Of a stretch of 11,758 nucleotides of DNA, positions 1 through 6,718 are shown in pieces (position 1 is the stretch's first letter; every line of letters begins with the position of its first letter). A program made the position numbers and the translations under genes. Source of the DNA: Pseudomonadota bacterium (GTDB taxonomy: Bacteria; Myxococcota_A; Polyangia; Polyangiales; Polyangiaceae); NCBI GenBank assembly GCA_023411445.1, contig JAEYOT010000101.1, positions 1 through 11,758 of the forward strand. Direction: 5' to 3'. The notes under the pieces were generated by a model. It ran no database searches. It was not told the DNA's origin and saw nothing but the letters and a program-made list of their open reading frames with translations.

Positions 1-771
1 CAGCGCCGCGGCGCCGTCGTTGATGCTGGAGGCGTTGGCCGCCGTGATGGTGCCATCCTTGGCGAACGCGGGGCGCAGCTTGTCGAACTTGCTGGGATCG
101 CCGCGGCCGGGCTCTTCGTCCTCGCTCACCAAGAGCGGCTCGCCCTTCTTCTGCGGCACCGGCACCGGCGCGATCTCTTTCGCGAAAGCGCCGCTCTTCT
201 GCGCCGCGCTGGCCAGCGCGTAGCTCTGCTTGGCAAACTCGTCCTGCAGCTCACGCGTGAGACCGTACTCTCTGGCGCAAAGCTCGCCCGCTTGGCCCAT
301 GTGGTAGTCGTTGTACGGATCCCACAGGCCGTCGAAGATCATGCCGTCGACCACCTTGGCGTCGCCCATGCGGTAGCCGCTGCGCGCTTCCCGTAGGTAG
401 TACGGCACGTTGGACATCGACTCCATGCCGCCCGCCACCACGATCTGCGCGTCGCCCAGCGCCAGCGTCTTGGTGCCGAACACCACCGCCTGGAGCCCCG
501 AGCCGCACACCTTGCTCACGGTGGTGGACGGCACGCGGTGCGGCACACCGGCGAAGATCGCCGCCTGCCGGGCTGGCGCTTGGCCGATGCCTGCCGAGAG
601 CACGTTGCCCATGAAGACTTCATCGATCTGCTCGGCAGACACCTTGGCGCGCTCGAGCGCCGCCTGGATCGCGATGGCGCCGAGGCGCGGCGCAGCCAAG
701 CTGGACAGCGCTCCCTGAAAAGATCCGATGGGCGTGCGAGCCGCGGAGAGGACATAGACGGGTTCGGCCAT
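1..771 (-). CDS. Acetyl-CoA acetyltransferase (thiolase), N-terminal part, cut by window edge
   Basis: The ATG is at 771-769 and 257 codons run off the left edge, so the C-terminal third is missing. Thiolases of this type condense two acetyl-CoA to acetoacetyl-CoA, or run the reverse step in beta-oxidation, in the cytoplasm. The start (AARTPIGSFQG, residues 10-20) is typical of the family. The nucleophilic cysteine is C89 in VSKVCGSGLQAV. VVAGGMESMSNVPY (111-123), SGYRMGD (131-137), YHMGQAGE (156-163) and NASSINDGAAAL (246-257) are all thiolase hallmarks. The downstream catalytic His and second Cys lie outside the window. The best match from memory is the AtoB/PhaA biosynthetic class, but chain-length specificity cannot be read from this part. 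It lies 47 nt downstream of purC in the same direction, so co-transcription is possible. The ribosome binding site is weak (GGGG just before the ATG). Confidence 0.95.
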   Translation of the reverse strand, partial: MAEPVYVLSAARTPIGSFQGALSSLAAPRLGAIAIQAALERAKVSAEQIDEVFMGNVLSAGIGQAPARQAAIFAGVPHRVPSTTVSKVCGSGLQAVVFGTKTLALGDAQIVVAGGMESMSNVPYYLREARSGYRMGDAKVVDGMIFDGLWDPYNDYHMGQAGELCAREYGLTRELQDEFAKQSYALASAAQKSGAFAKEIAPVPVPQKKGEPLLVSEDEEPGRGDPSKFDKLRPAFAKDGTITAANASSINDGAAAL

Positions 772-818
772 GTCCCCGAGCCTAGCAGACCCGCCCGGCG
801 CAGCGCGCGCCCGCTAGC

Positions 819-1799
819 TCACACCGGGAAGCCGGCGGCGCGCAGGTTCTTCGTCATGCGCTGCTGAGGCTCTTCCACGTTGGGCACGAAGGCCTGCCCG
901 GTGATGCGCTCGACCGCCTCGATGTAGCGCAGCATGGCCTCCACCCGCACCTCGTCCGGAATCGGCGGGATCGGACCATCACCGCGGAAGCCCTGCGCCG
1001 CCAAGAAGCGTCGCACGTACTCCTTGTCGAAGCTCTCCGGATCCAGCCCCGCCGCGAAGCGTTCTGCGTAGGTATTTTCGTACCAAAAGCGAGACGAGTC
1101 CGGCGTGTGGATCTCGTCGATCAGGATGATCTCGCCTTCGGGCGTCTTGCCGAACTCGTACTTGGTGTCGACCAAGATCAGGCCGCGCTCCGCGCACACG
1201 CGCTGGCCTTCGGCGAACAGCGCCATGGCCAGCTCCGCGGCGCGGTCGAAGTCCGCCGCCGGCATGCCAGAGATGCGCAAGATCTCTTCGCGCGACGCGG
1301 ACACGTCGTGGTCGCCCTTCGCCGCTTTGGTGCTGGGCGTGAGGATGGGACGCTCGAGCCGCTGGTGCTTCTTCATGCCATCCGGCAAGCGATGCCCGCA
1401 GAACTCGCGTGCGCCCTGCTCGTAGTGAACCCAGATGCTCGTGGAGGTGGTGCCGGTCAGGTACGCGCGCACGACCATCTCGACCGGCACCAGCTGGCAC
1501 TCGCGCGCGACCAGCACGTTGGGATCCGGAACTGAGAGCACGTGGTTGGGTGCGATGTGCCGCGTCTGCTCGAACCACCAGGCCGCCGCAAAGCCCAGCA
1601 CCTGCCCCTTGAGCGGCAGCGTGCCGAGCACGCGATCGAACGCGCTGATGCGGTCCGTCGCGACGATCACGCGTTGGCCGTCGGCCGTCGTGTAGTTGTC
1701 GCGAACTTTGCCTTCGTACTTGGTGCCGAGGCTCGGAAAGTCCGTGCCCGTGAGCGGGTGGGCGAGGGCCGCCTGAAGGGCGCCGGTGTGCGGTTTCAC
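819..1799 (-). CDS. purC: Phosphoribosylaminoimidazole-succinocarboxamide synthase (SAICAR synthase)
   Basis: This cytoplasmic enzyme of de novo purine synthesis joins CAIR and aspartate with ATP to give SAICAR. The protein has 326 aa, close to the longer yeast ADE1-like form rather than the roughly 240-aa E. coli form. Visible motifs are GKVRDNY (30-36, nucleotide-binding loop), ATDRISAFD (47-55), LPLKGQVL (61-68), [12 protein letters not shown] (106-117), the second family signature LVDTKYEFG (209-217) and [14 protein letters not shown] (226-239). No expected element is missing. The start is GTG at 1799-1797. Its upstream AGG is weak, but the N-terminus fits the family and the gene lies only 12 nt after the stop of the preceding minus-strand gene. 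No other pur gene is in view. Confidence 0.97.
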   Translation of the reverse strand: MKPHTGALQAALAHPLTGTDFPSLGTKYEGKVRDNYTTADGQRVIVATDRISAFDRVLGTLPLKGQVLGFAAAWWFEQTRHIAPNHVLSVPDPNVLVARECQLVPVEMVVRAYLTGTTSTSIWVHYEQGAREFCGHRLPDGMKKHQRLERPILTPSTKAAKGDHDVSASREEILRISGMPAADFDRAAELAMALFAEGQRVCAERGLILVDTKYEFGKTPEGEIILIDEIHTPDSSRFWYENTYAERFAAGLDPESFDKEYVRRFLAAQGFRGDGPIPPIPDEVRVEAMLRYIEAVERITGQAFVPNVEEPQQRMTKNLRAAGFPV

Positions 1800-1811
1800 G
1801 GCCGGCCTATA

Positions 1812-2828
1812 TCACAGGCCCAGGTCCGTCGCCTTGACCCAAAACGAGAGGTTGTCGGCCGGCAAGACGTGCAGGCTCTTGGGCAGCACGTTGGCCCAGC
1901 CGGCGACCGTATCCATCACGTAAACGTCCGTTTCTGCCTCCACCACGCCGATCGGCGGCTCAGACTCGCGGGCCACCACCCGCAGCGGCAGCTCACGCGT
2001 CGTGTGGACCACGCGCGGCAGCTGCTGGAGCTGCAGCTGTGGCGGAGCCGTCAGCGTGTACGTGGAGGGCGCGACGTCCGATGTCTCCCCTCGCCGCAGT
2101 GGCTCGAGGTCGCTCGCCTTGGCCCAGCCGTCGATGTGCACCTCACCCTGGTAGCGCACGTGCACGAAGCCGGCGCGGCTCTCGGTGCTGAAGAAGCGGA
2201 CGCTGTCGACCAGCTGCGAGCGTTGCAGCGTCGTCACGATCTTCCGGGGCGAGGCGTCGTTGTGCAAGTCCAGGAGCGGTACCTTCATCAGGTAGGCGCG
2301 CGCGTTGCCGGGGATGCGCTCGCCCGGCGGCGTGGGCGGCGAGAACGTGAGCGCGCTGCACTCTGCCAGCGCGCTGAAGCGCTGGTTGAACGGCGTGGAG
2401 ACCTGCTTCTCCAGCCTCACCTTGCCGTCGCTCGCTCCAGCCGCCATCACGCGCGTGCCCGGTGGGAACCACACGTGACCGCTCACCACCTGCACCGCTA
2501 CGTTCGTGTACAGCCGCAGCTCGCTAGCCTTGAGCAGCCCTGGAATCCGAAACGAGCCGCGCCCGGTGCCGGTCTCGATGCGCACCAGGTCCGAGCCCTC
2601 CGCTGGCGGCGCAATCAGTGTGACGGCAGACTCCCCTCCGCTGAAGCGCGCGACGCGGCGGCCGCTGCCGTCGCTCAACGTCGCGTCCTTGTCGAACACG
2701 ACGCGGCCGCGCTGCCCGCAGCCGACGAGCGGCACCGGCGGCTTGGCCTGCGCACCCGTAGCGCCCGGCGCGAGCAGCACCAGCAGCGCGGAGCCGAGCC
2801 CAAGAAGGGTAGAGCCGAGCAGCCTCAT
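1812..2828 (-). CDS. Secreted protein of unknown function with three SH3-like modules
   Basis: The 338-aa protein begins with a classical signal peptide: MRLLG, a hydrophobic core to about residue 20, and a probable cleavage after AQA at 28. An LVGC sequence (34-37) resembles a lipobox but lies too far beyond the hydrophobic core and after a Lys, so soluble export is more likely. Three segments end in the same kind of strand: LLKASELRL (98-106), GWAKASDLEPL and, at the C-terminus, FWVKATDLGL. This is the usual closing strand of bacterial SH3-like (SH3b) modules, suggesting a three-module protein that binds peptidoglycan or another envelope ligand. Only two cysteines (C37 and C157) remain after processing and could form a disulphide. 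There are no catalytic motifs. It probably begins the transcription unit leading into purC. The GAGGG at 2845-2841 is 12 nt from the ATG. Confidence 0.85.
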   Translation of the reverse strand: MRLLGSTLLGLGSALLVLLAPGATGAQAKPPVPLVGCGQRGRVVFDKDATLSDGSGRRVARFSGGESAVTLIAPPAEGSDLVRIETGTGRGSFRIPGLLKASELRLYTNVAVQVVSGHVWFPPGTRVMAAGASDGKVRLEKQVSTPFNQRFSALAECSALTFSPPTPPGERIPGNARAYLMKVPLLDLHNDASPRKIVTTLQRSQLVDSVRFFSTESRAGFVHVRYQGEVHIDGWAKASDLEPLRRGETSDVAPSTYTLTAPPQLQLQQLPRVVHTTRELPLRVVARESEPPIGVVEAETDVYVMDTVAGWANVLPKSLHVLPADNLSFWVKATDLGL

Positions 2829-2836
2829 GGGCGCAT
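2825..2836 (-). other. Three-codon mini-ORF overlapping the start of the SH3-like gene
   Basis: Upstream of the ATG at 2828-2826 lies an out-of-frame ATG CGC CCA TGA. Its stop codon overlaps the real start as ATGA. The GAGGG sequence at 2845-2841 sits 4 nt from the mini-ORF ATG but 12 nt from the main ATG. It could therefore feed ribosomes to the main gene by coupling, or it could be chance. Confidence 0.2.
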
Positions 2837-2898
2837 CTTACCCTCGGAATTCGCGCTCGTCTTGCCGGCCTGCGCCTCCGCGACAATGCTTGCCCACG

Positions 2899-3786
2899 AT
2901 GCAACACCTGGCCTTCGGCACGCCGCGTAAGCTCCCCAAGGCCAGCAGCCTCGTGGGGCGCGTGGTCGTGCTCGACATCGCCTTCGCGGGAGCGGGCTCC
3001 GGCGGCGGCTTTCCCAAGATCACGCTGCCGCTGATCGAAGGCTTGGGTGACCGCCTCGGCATGTGGGTCGATCACCACGACAGCGAAGAGCACGTTCGCT
3101 ACAAGGACGATCCGCGCTTCGTGCTCAGCACCAAGGCCGAGCACGGCGCCTGTCCGGAGATGATCACGCCCGAGCTCGTGGCTCGCGCCGGGCACATCGA
3201 CACCATCGTGTGCCACACGGATTTCGACGGCTTGGCTAGCGCCGCCAAGTGGATCCGTGGCGGCGTGGAGCCGTACCCCGGCTGCGACGACGACGCGCGC
3301 GCCATCGACACTCGCATCGGCATGCCGAGCCCCGTCGCGGAGCGCATCGATCGCGCGCTGCGTGCTCGCTTTCGCGACCAAGGCTTGTTCGGCGTGATCG
3401 TGAGGCACCTCGCGAGCGGTCTGAGCGACGCTACACTGTGGACGCCCATCGACGAAGCCGCGGCGGAGCTCATCCCGGTAGAGCGCGAGACACGCCGCGC
3501 CGCGCAGGCCTACAAGCGCGTTCCGCCCGGCGTCGCGTTCGTCGACGTCACGGAGGGCTACGATCGCATCGACAAGACCTTGCTGCTCTTGCTCGGCCAA
3601 GAGCGCGAGCCGGTGAGCGTCGTCGTCGATCGCGAGAACGTGAGCATCGCCGCGCGCTTCGACAGCGGAAAGAACTTCGTCGAGCTGCTCGGTCTCGGCG
3701 CCGGCATGCCGACGCGCGTCTCCGTGCCGCGGCCCCAATTGCCGCGCGTGCTCAAAGCTCTGGGCGTCAGCGCCCACGACATCTGA
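2899..3786 (+). CDS. DHH-type phosphoesterase-like protein with permuted motif order
   Basis: The protein has 295 aa from the ATG at 2899, with no clear ribosome binding site and an in-frame TTG at 2890 as alternative. The frame is open far upstream, but that part is antisense to the preceding secreted-protein gene and is not used. Two DHH-superfamily metal motifs are visible: WVDHHDSEE (D58, H59, H60) and IVCHTDFDGLASA (H106, D108, D110). A hydrophobic strand with an Asp, RVVVLDIA (D26), comes first. In RecJ/NrnA-type enzymes the HxDxDG motif comes first and DHH third; here the order is reversed (see findings). The C-terminal part (about 238-290, with GLGAGMPTRVSV) may be a degenerate DHHA1 substrate-binding domain. 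The likely activity is Mn2+-dependent phosphodiester hydrolysis on nanoRNA, cyclic dinucleotide or DNA; the substrate is unknown. It is divergent from the SH3-like gene across a 70-nt gap. Confidence 0.75.
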   Translation: MQHLAFGTPRKLPKASSLVGRVVVLDIAFAGAGSGGGFPKITLPLIEGLGDRLGMWVDHHDSEEHVRYKDDPRFVLSTKAEHGACPEMITPELVARAGHIDTIVCHTDFDGLASAAKWIRGGVEPYPGCDDDARAIDTRIGMPSPVAERIDRALRARFRDQGLFGVIVRHLASGLSDATLWTPIDEAAAELIPVERETRRAAQAYKRVPPGVAFVDVTEGYDRIDKTLLLLLGQEREPVSVVVDRENVSIAARFDSGKNFVELLGLGAGMPTRVSVPRPQLPRVLKALGVSAHDI

Positions 3787-3809
3787 GGGATCGGCGTCCC
3801 CGGCGCCGC

Positions 3810-3843
3810 TCGCCGAGCCTCGCGCCAGCATGGCGGCGATTTT
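3810..3843 (+). terminator. Weak candidate intrinsic terminator after the DHH-type gene
   Basis: TCGCCG (3810-3815) can pair with CGGCGA (3834-3839), followed directly by TTTT (3840-3843). The 18-nt loop is long and the stem is only 6 bp, so this is a tentative call based mainly on its position 24 nt after a stop codon. Confidence 0.25.
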
Positions 3844-3888
3844 GGGCGAGGTGGTAGGCCTGGAAATGCGCTAAAATACTGTCTTTTC

Positions 3889-3918
3889 TTGACCCTGCCG
3901 CTACAGCTGGACTGTTAT
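3889..3918 (+). promoter_or_regulatory. Sigma70-like promoter of the response-regulator gene
   Basis: TTGACC (3889-3894), an 18-nt spacer and TGTTAT (3913-3918) form a housekeeping-type promoter with 5/6 and 4/6 consensus matches. Transcription would begin near 3925, giving a leader of about 17 nt that still contains the GGAG at 3931-3934. The surrounding sequence is locally AT-richer than the genes. A second AT-rich element, TAAAAT at 3872-3877, has no good -35 partner. Confidence 0.5.
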
Positions 3919-3941
3919 TGGCGATCGAACGGAGCTTCGAC

Positions 3942-4955
3942 ATGCCTAACACTTCCAAGATCGTGGTGCTGATTGCCGATGACGAGCCGAGCACGGTCGC
4001 CATGCTGTCGAGCCACCTGCGTTCCGGCGGCTACGCCGTCCTCGAAGCGTCGGACGGCGATCAAGCCTGGGAGCTCGCGCACGAGCACCTGCCTCACCTC
4101 GTGATCCTGGACGTGATGATGCCCGGCATGAGCGGCTGGGAAGTCTGTCGCAAGATCCGCGAAGCGGTCTCGCTCGCCCACACGGGCGTCATCATGCTCA
4201 CCGGTATCGGTGAGTCGCTCAACGAGATGACCTCGCCGCTCTACGGCGCCGACGCGCACGTCGACAAGCCGTTCGAGTTTGCGGTGCTGGACGCCAAGAT
4301 CAAGGAGACGTTGGAGCGTCGCAAGCAGGGCGCGCTCGGTCGCCCCGACAGCGGCGCCGACGACGCCAGCATGGCGATCGAAGAGGACGACTTGCCCACG
4401 CTTCCGCCGGCCGCGGCCAAGCGCGCGCCCAAAGCCCCAACGCCCAAGCCGCTGGCCAAGACCAAGCCGACGCCTCCCGCTGACAAGAAGGTGCCCTTGA
4501 AGAAGGTGCCCTTGAAGAAGGCGGCCGCTCCTGCCGCGAAGAAGGCGCCCGCCAAGAAAGCTCCGGCTCCGGCGCCCACGAAGAAGCCTACTGCACCTGC
4601 CAAGAAGGCGACCAAGGCACCCGCCAAGAAGGCGCCTGCTCCCGCCAAGAAGGCGCCCACGCCCGTTGCGAAGAAAGCGCCGAAGGCACCCGTGAAGAAG
4701 GCGCCCGCGCCCGCCAAGAAGGCACCTGCCGCTGCGAAGAAGGCGCCTGCTGCCTCGAAGAAGGCGCCCGTCGCGAAGAAGGCGCCCACTCCCGCGAAGA
4801 AGGCGCCCGCGCCCGCTGCGTCGAAGAAGGCGCCGAAGGCACCCGTGAAGAAGGTGCCCGCGCCCGCTGCGTCGAAGAAGGCGCCGAAGGCACCCGTTAA
4901 GAAGGCGCCCGCGCCCGCCAAGAAGCCTGGCAGTAAGGCTGCCAACAAGAAGTGA
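3942..4955 (+). CDS. Orphan response regulator: receiver domain with a long Lys/Ala/Pro-rich tail
   Basis: The 337-aa protein starts at the ATG at 3942, because GGAG (3931-3934) lies 7 nt upstream. An upstream in-frame TTG at 3918 overlaps the predicted -10 element and is unlikely. Residues 7-125 form a complete receiver domain: acidic pair D13/D14, phosphoacceptor D57 in LVILDVMMPGMSGWE, T87 in MLTGIG and K109 in VDKPFEF. It should therefore be phosphorylated by a histidine kinase, none of which is encoded nearby. After an acidic linker (about 138-150, EEDDLP), residues 160-337 consist of repeated KKAP/KAPA units. The tail is very basic and unstructured, like eukaryotic histone H1 tails or the KPAA repeats of Pseudomonas AlgP. 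It may bind DNA, RNA or another polyanion. No folded output domain exists. A CheY-like role with the tail as localisation or nucleoid tether is inference. Confidence 0.9.
   Translation: MPNTSKIVVLIADDEPSTVAMLSSHLRSGGYAVLEASDGDQAWELAHEHLPHLVILDVMMPGMSGWEVCRKIREAVSLAHTGVIMLTGIGESLNEMTSPLYGADAHVDKPFEFAVLDAKIKETLERRKQGALGRPDSGADDASMAIEEDDLPTLPPAAAKRAPKAPTPKPLAKTKPTPPADKKVPLKKVPLKKAAAPAAKKAPAKKAPAPAPTKKPTAPAKKATKAPAKKAPAPAKKAPTPVAKKAPKAPVKKAPAPAKKAPAAAKKAPAASKKAPVAKKAPTPAKKAPAPAASKKAPKAPVKKVPAPAASKKAPKAPVKKAPAPAKKPGSKAANKK
4419..4952 (+). repeat. Coding repeat tract for the KKAP-rich tail
   Basis: Units of aag-aag-gcg-cc with interspersed Ala/Pro codons repeat throughout this stretch. Its opposite strand is therefore artificially open and gives long spurious minus-strand frames. 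The repeats are imperfect at the DNA level except near the 3' end. Confidence 0.85.
4805..4906 (+). repeat. Two 51-nt tandem copies inside the tail
   Basis: Copies at 4805-4855 and 4856-4906 differ at only two positions by eye. Each encodes the 17-residue unit APAPAASKKAPKAPVKK or a shift of it. The next bases (4907-4918) begin a third copy. This looks like a recent in-frame duplication. Confidence 0.85.
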
Positions 4956-4972
4956 GCTGACCAAGCTGGGTG

Positions 4973-4995
4973 GCGGCGCTGCGAACGCGCGCCGC
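4973..4995 (+). terminator. GC-rich hairpin downstream of the response regulator
   Basis: GCGGCGC (4973-4979) pairs perfectly with GCGCCGC (4989-4995) around a 9-nt loop, 18 nt after the stop codon. No T-run follows. It could aid termination or protect the 3' end, but it is not a canonical intrinsic terminator. Confidence 0.35.
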
Positions 4996-5030
4996 TGCCG
5001 TCACCACCGCTGCGCAGCTCGTCGCCGCCT

Positions 5031-5090
5031 TCTCGCGTACCGCACCGTCGCGTACCCCACCGTCTCGCGTACCCCACCGTCTCGCGTTCG
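5031..5090 (+). repeat. 17-bp tandem repeat, about 3.5 copies
   Basis: The unit is TCTCGCGTACCCCACCG. Copies occupy 5031-5047 (two changes), 5048-5062 (lacking the first two bases), 5063-5079 (exact) and 5080-5090 (partial, diverging at its end). No matching inverted half-sites or flanking genes explain it. Confidence 0.8.
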
Positions 5091-5297
5091 GCGACAGGCG
5101 CGGCACAGATCCGCGCGCCGCGTGATGTTCCATTTCGAACTAACGTTTTCTCGATGTTTTTCGGGAATAGCTCCTGTTGGAGCGCGATAGTTCAACCTGC
5201 GACCAATTTTTCTTCAATGATTTCGTGGGGCCTTCGTCGGCGAGACACGCGGTGAACAGCCTCACGGCAGCCGAGCGGAGGCGCGACCACGGCGGGC

Positions 5298-5361
5298 GGG
5301 AAACCATCGTTCGCGGGCGCCGGGAAAGCGTCGTCGGCGGCGCGAAACCGTCGTCGGTGCC
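5298..5361 (+). repeat. Degenerate 20-24-bp repeats
   Basis: Three units begin with GGGAAA, GGGAAA and GCGAAA at 5298, 5322 and 5342. Each continues with a CGTCGTCGG-like or ATCGTTCG-like core. Spacing is irregular (24, then 20), so the array is decayed or coincidental. Confidence 0.4.
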
Positions 5362-5426
5362 GAGAGGATGTCGGCTTGCGGCGCGGGACGGACGGCGACG
5401 GCGCGAGACAGTGCGTCGGATCGGTG

Positions 5427-5531
5427 ATGGCGCGGACGAGCTCGAAGCGCGTAGCGCCGTAACGCGGGTGCAAAGCTCGCTGCGCCTAGCGCGGCAACAT
5501 GGATGTGAAGCTCGTTGCGCCGAGCACGGCA
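5427..5531 (+). repeat. Three degenerate 35-bp tandem repeats
   Basis: Units occupy 5427-5461, 5462-5496 and 5497-5531. By eye the second and third agree at 27 of 35 positions, and the first and second at about 22 of 35. The shared core is AGCTCG...GCGC.TAGCGCGGCA-like. The units have no dyad symmetry and encode no recognisable peptide. Confidence 0.6.
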
Positions 5532-5611
5532 CGCCAAGGCTGAAGGCTCGAGCTGTCTGGGCGTAACAAGGTGTGCGGTCCGAGGATCACGACTCGCGCG
5601 CCCGCATCGAT

Positions 5612-5629
5612 CCCCAAGCGCTTCTGGGG
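5612..5629 (+). other. Short hairpin upstream of the zinc-ribbon gene
   Basis: CCCCA (5612-5616) pairs with TGGGG (5625-5629) around an 8-nt loop that itself contains AGCGCT. CTTGTTGG follows. It may be a weak terminator-like structure or a leader element; nothing upstream clearly requires a terminator. Confidence 0.25.
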
Positions 5630-5789
5630 CTTGTTGGTGCGAAATGCAGCCGATCGTCTGGAACCATCATCGAGCGCTGTGTTTGGCGTTGAAGGACGAA
5701 AGGTCCACGGACATTGTTTGTCAGCTCGCTCGAGCTCGCCGGTTGCGATGCTGCGCGCGCAAGCGCATTGTCCTCGCCGCGAGGGCGAG

Positions 5790-6089
5790 ATGGCGAGAAA
5801 GAAGATCCAGATTCATGGGCTCGAGAAGATCCTTGAACAAGTGCCCGCTGGGCAGCGCTCGTCGCTCGCTGCTGAAATCGCGCAAGAGCTGAGCCAGTTT
5901 GATCTCGAAGCTTCACGGGGCGAGCCGGTGGTCCCTCTGCCGCCCGGCACCCGCGTCTGTCCTGCCTGCGGCGGCAGCCTGTTCGAGCTCGGCGCCATCC
6001 CCAGCCCGACCCGTGAAGCGGTGTGCATTCTGGACTGTGAGAGCTGCGACGCCACGTTCTGTGAGGCGACGGCCACGCCGCTCCAGTAG
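5790..6089 (+). CDS. Small zinc-ribbon-like protein of unknown function
   Basis: The 99-aa protein starts at the ATG at 5790 with GAGG (5781-5784) 5 nt upstream. The open frame extends back to 5571, but that extension is compositionally unlike a gene. Residues 1-40 (MARKKIQIHGLEKILE..., LAAEIAQELSQFD) are predicted helical and charged. A CPAC pair (C57, C60) and a CESC pair (C83, C86) then make a plausible four-cysteine zinc ribbon, with extra cysteines C79 and C91. The pattern V-C-P-A-C-G-G-S-L resembles small rubredoxin-like or zinc-ribbon proteins that bind nucleic acid or a protein partner. No signal peptide or membrane segment is present, so it is probably cytoplasmic. It stands alone between two non-coding stretches. 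Coding reality is supported by the start context and the ordered cysteines; the function is not known to me. Confidence 0.7.
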   Translation: MARKKIQIHGLEKILEQVPAGQRSSLAAEIAQELSQFDLEASRGEPVVPLPPGTRVCPACGGSLFELGAIPSPTREAVCILDCESCDATFCEATATPLQ

Positions 6090-6115
6090 CCGCGAGGGTC
6101 GCCCGAAGCACCAAA

Positions 6116-6129
6116 CCGAGCGCGCTCGG
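6116..6129. other. Perfect 14-bp palindrome after the zinc-ribbon gene
   Basis: CCGAGCGCGCTCGG is its own reverse complement and lies 26 nt after the stop codon. As RNA it would form a 5-bp stem with a CGCG loop. No T-run follows, so a terminator role is uncertain; a dimeric protein site is the other option. Confidence 0.3.
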
Positions 6130-6163
6130 GTCAGCGAGCTAGCGTCCACGTCGGCTACTCGCC

Positions 6164-6217
6164 CTGCTCGCTTGCGGTCGACGATGCGCTCTGCTCGTCC
6201 GCGGTCGACGATAGCAA
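6164..6217 (+). repeat. 27-bp direct tandem repeat, two copies
   Basis: Copies at 6164-6190 and 6191-6217 share CTGCTCG and GCGGTCGACGAT and differ mainly in the middle and at the 3' end. Each contains a GTCGAC palindrome. Confidence 0.6.
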
Positions 6218-6718
6218 TCCGCTGCGTCGGTGAGCAGGCTGATGGGGCCAGCGGCTGAGGGTCATCTAGCCGCCAAGTCGCCAGTGGGGCCCCTCAGGGT
6301 CATGAGCCAGCGCCGCAGGTGGCGAATGGTTACACGGGTGCAGGCATACGACCGGCGTCAACCGTTACGTCAGGGGAGCGCGGGAGCTCGGCGCAGTCGT
6401 CGGAGCTGAGCGACGGTATCGTCGAAGAGGGTCGCCGCCTGGCTCCATGACTTGAGCGAGGTGATCCATCAAGGTGAGAGTGACGGCTGCGTTGGCTATC
6501 CGCCTCGCACAGGTCTTCGCTGTCTGGCGTGGGCTCATCATGAGCTCGCTCGTCGCTTGGCGCTGTCGGTCAGCTTGGGGTCGCTATCGCTGGCCACGCG
6601 GGGTCGAGCGCGCATCGCATCTGGGAAGCACCGCACGTCGCGGGTGGCAGTTGCTGCGGCGTATCGCAGCGCCGCTGCGGCGTGACGATCCACGAGACGT
6701 ATGGCTCAGGGAGAGGCG

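Larger units (their letters stand above)
4956..5789. other. 834-nt stretch without a supported gene; repeat-rich
   Basis: No open frame here shows a protein family, a good ribosome binding site or consistent third-position bias. Frames on both strands at about 5140-5566 look low-complexity (Arg-rich) because they translate DNA repeats. The stretch holds a short hairpin after the response regulator, three degenerate tandem-repeat groups and an AT-richer patch at about 5125-5225. That patch contains GAACTAAC (5137-5144), which partly matches the motif found before the thuA and sigma genes. Confidence 0.6.

Noticed and set aside
1542-2930. 462-codon open frame on the plus strand opposite purC and the SH3-like gene
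   Set aside because: It is antisense to two genes with clear family or signal-peptide features, is rich in Arg/His/Ala as expected for a shadow frame in GC-rich DNA, and has no recognisable domain.
2524-3831. 435-codon minus-strand frame opposite the DHH-type gene
   Set aside because: The plus strand carries DHH and HxDxDG motifs; the minus-strand product is Arg/Ala/His-rich without motifs and would also overlap the SH3-like gene in another frame.
3915-4964. 349-codon minus-strand frame with Leu/Arg/Gly repeats
   Set aside because: The repeats mirror the KKAP codons of the response regulator tail; the opposite strand has an intact receiver domain, promoter and ribosome binding site.
5031-5090. 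17-bp repeats considered as a CRISPR array
   Set aside because: Units are directly adjacent with no spacers, and no cas gene is present.
5177-5566. 129-codon plus-strand frame in the repeat-rich stretch
   Set aside because: Its Arg-rich sequence comes from translating degenerate DNA repeats, there is no ribosome binding site before its TTG start, and overlapping frames on both strands are equally open.
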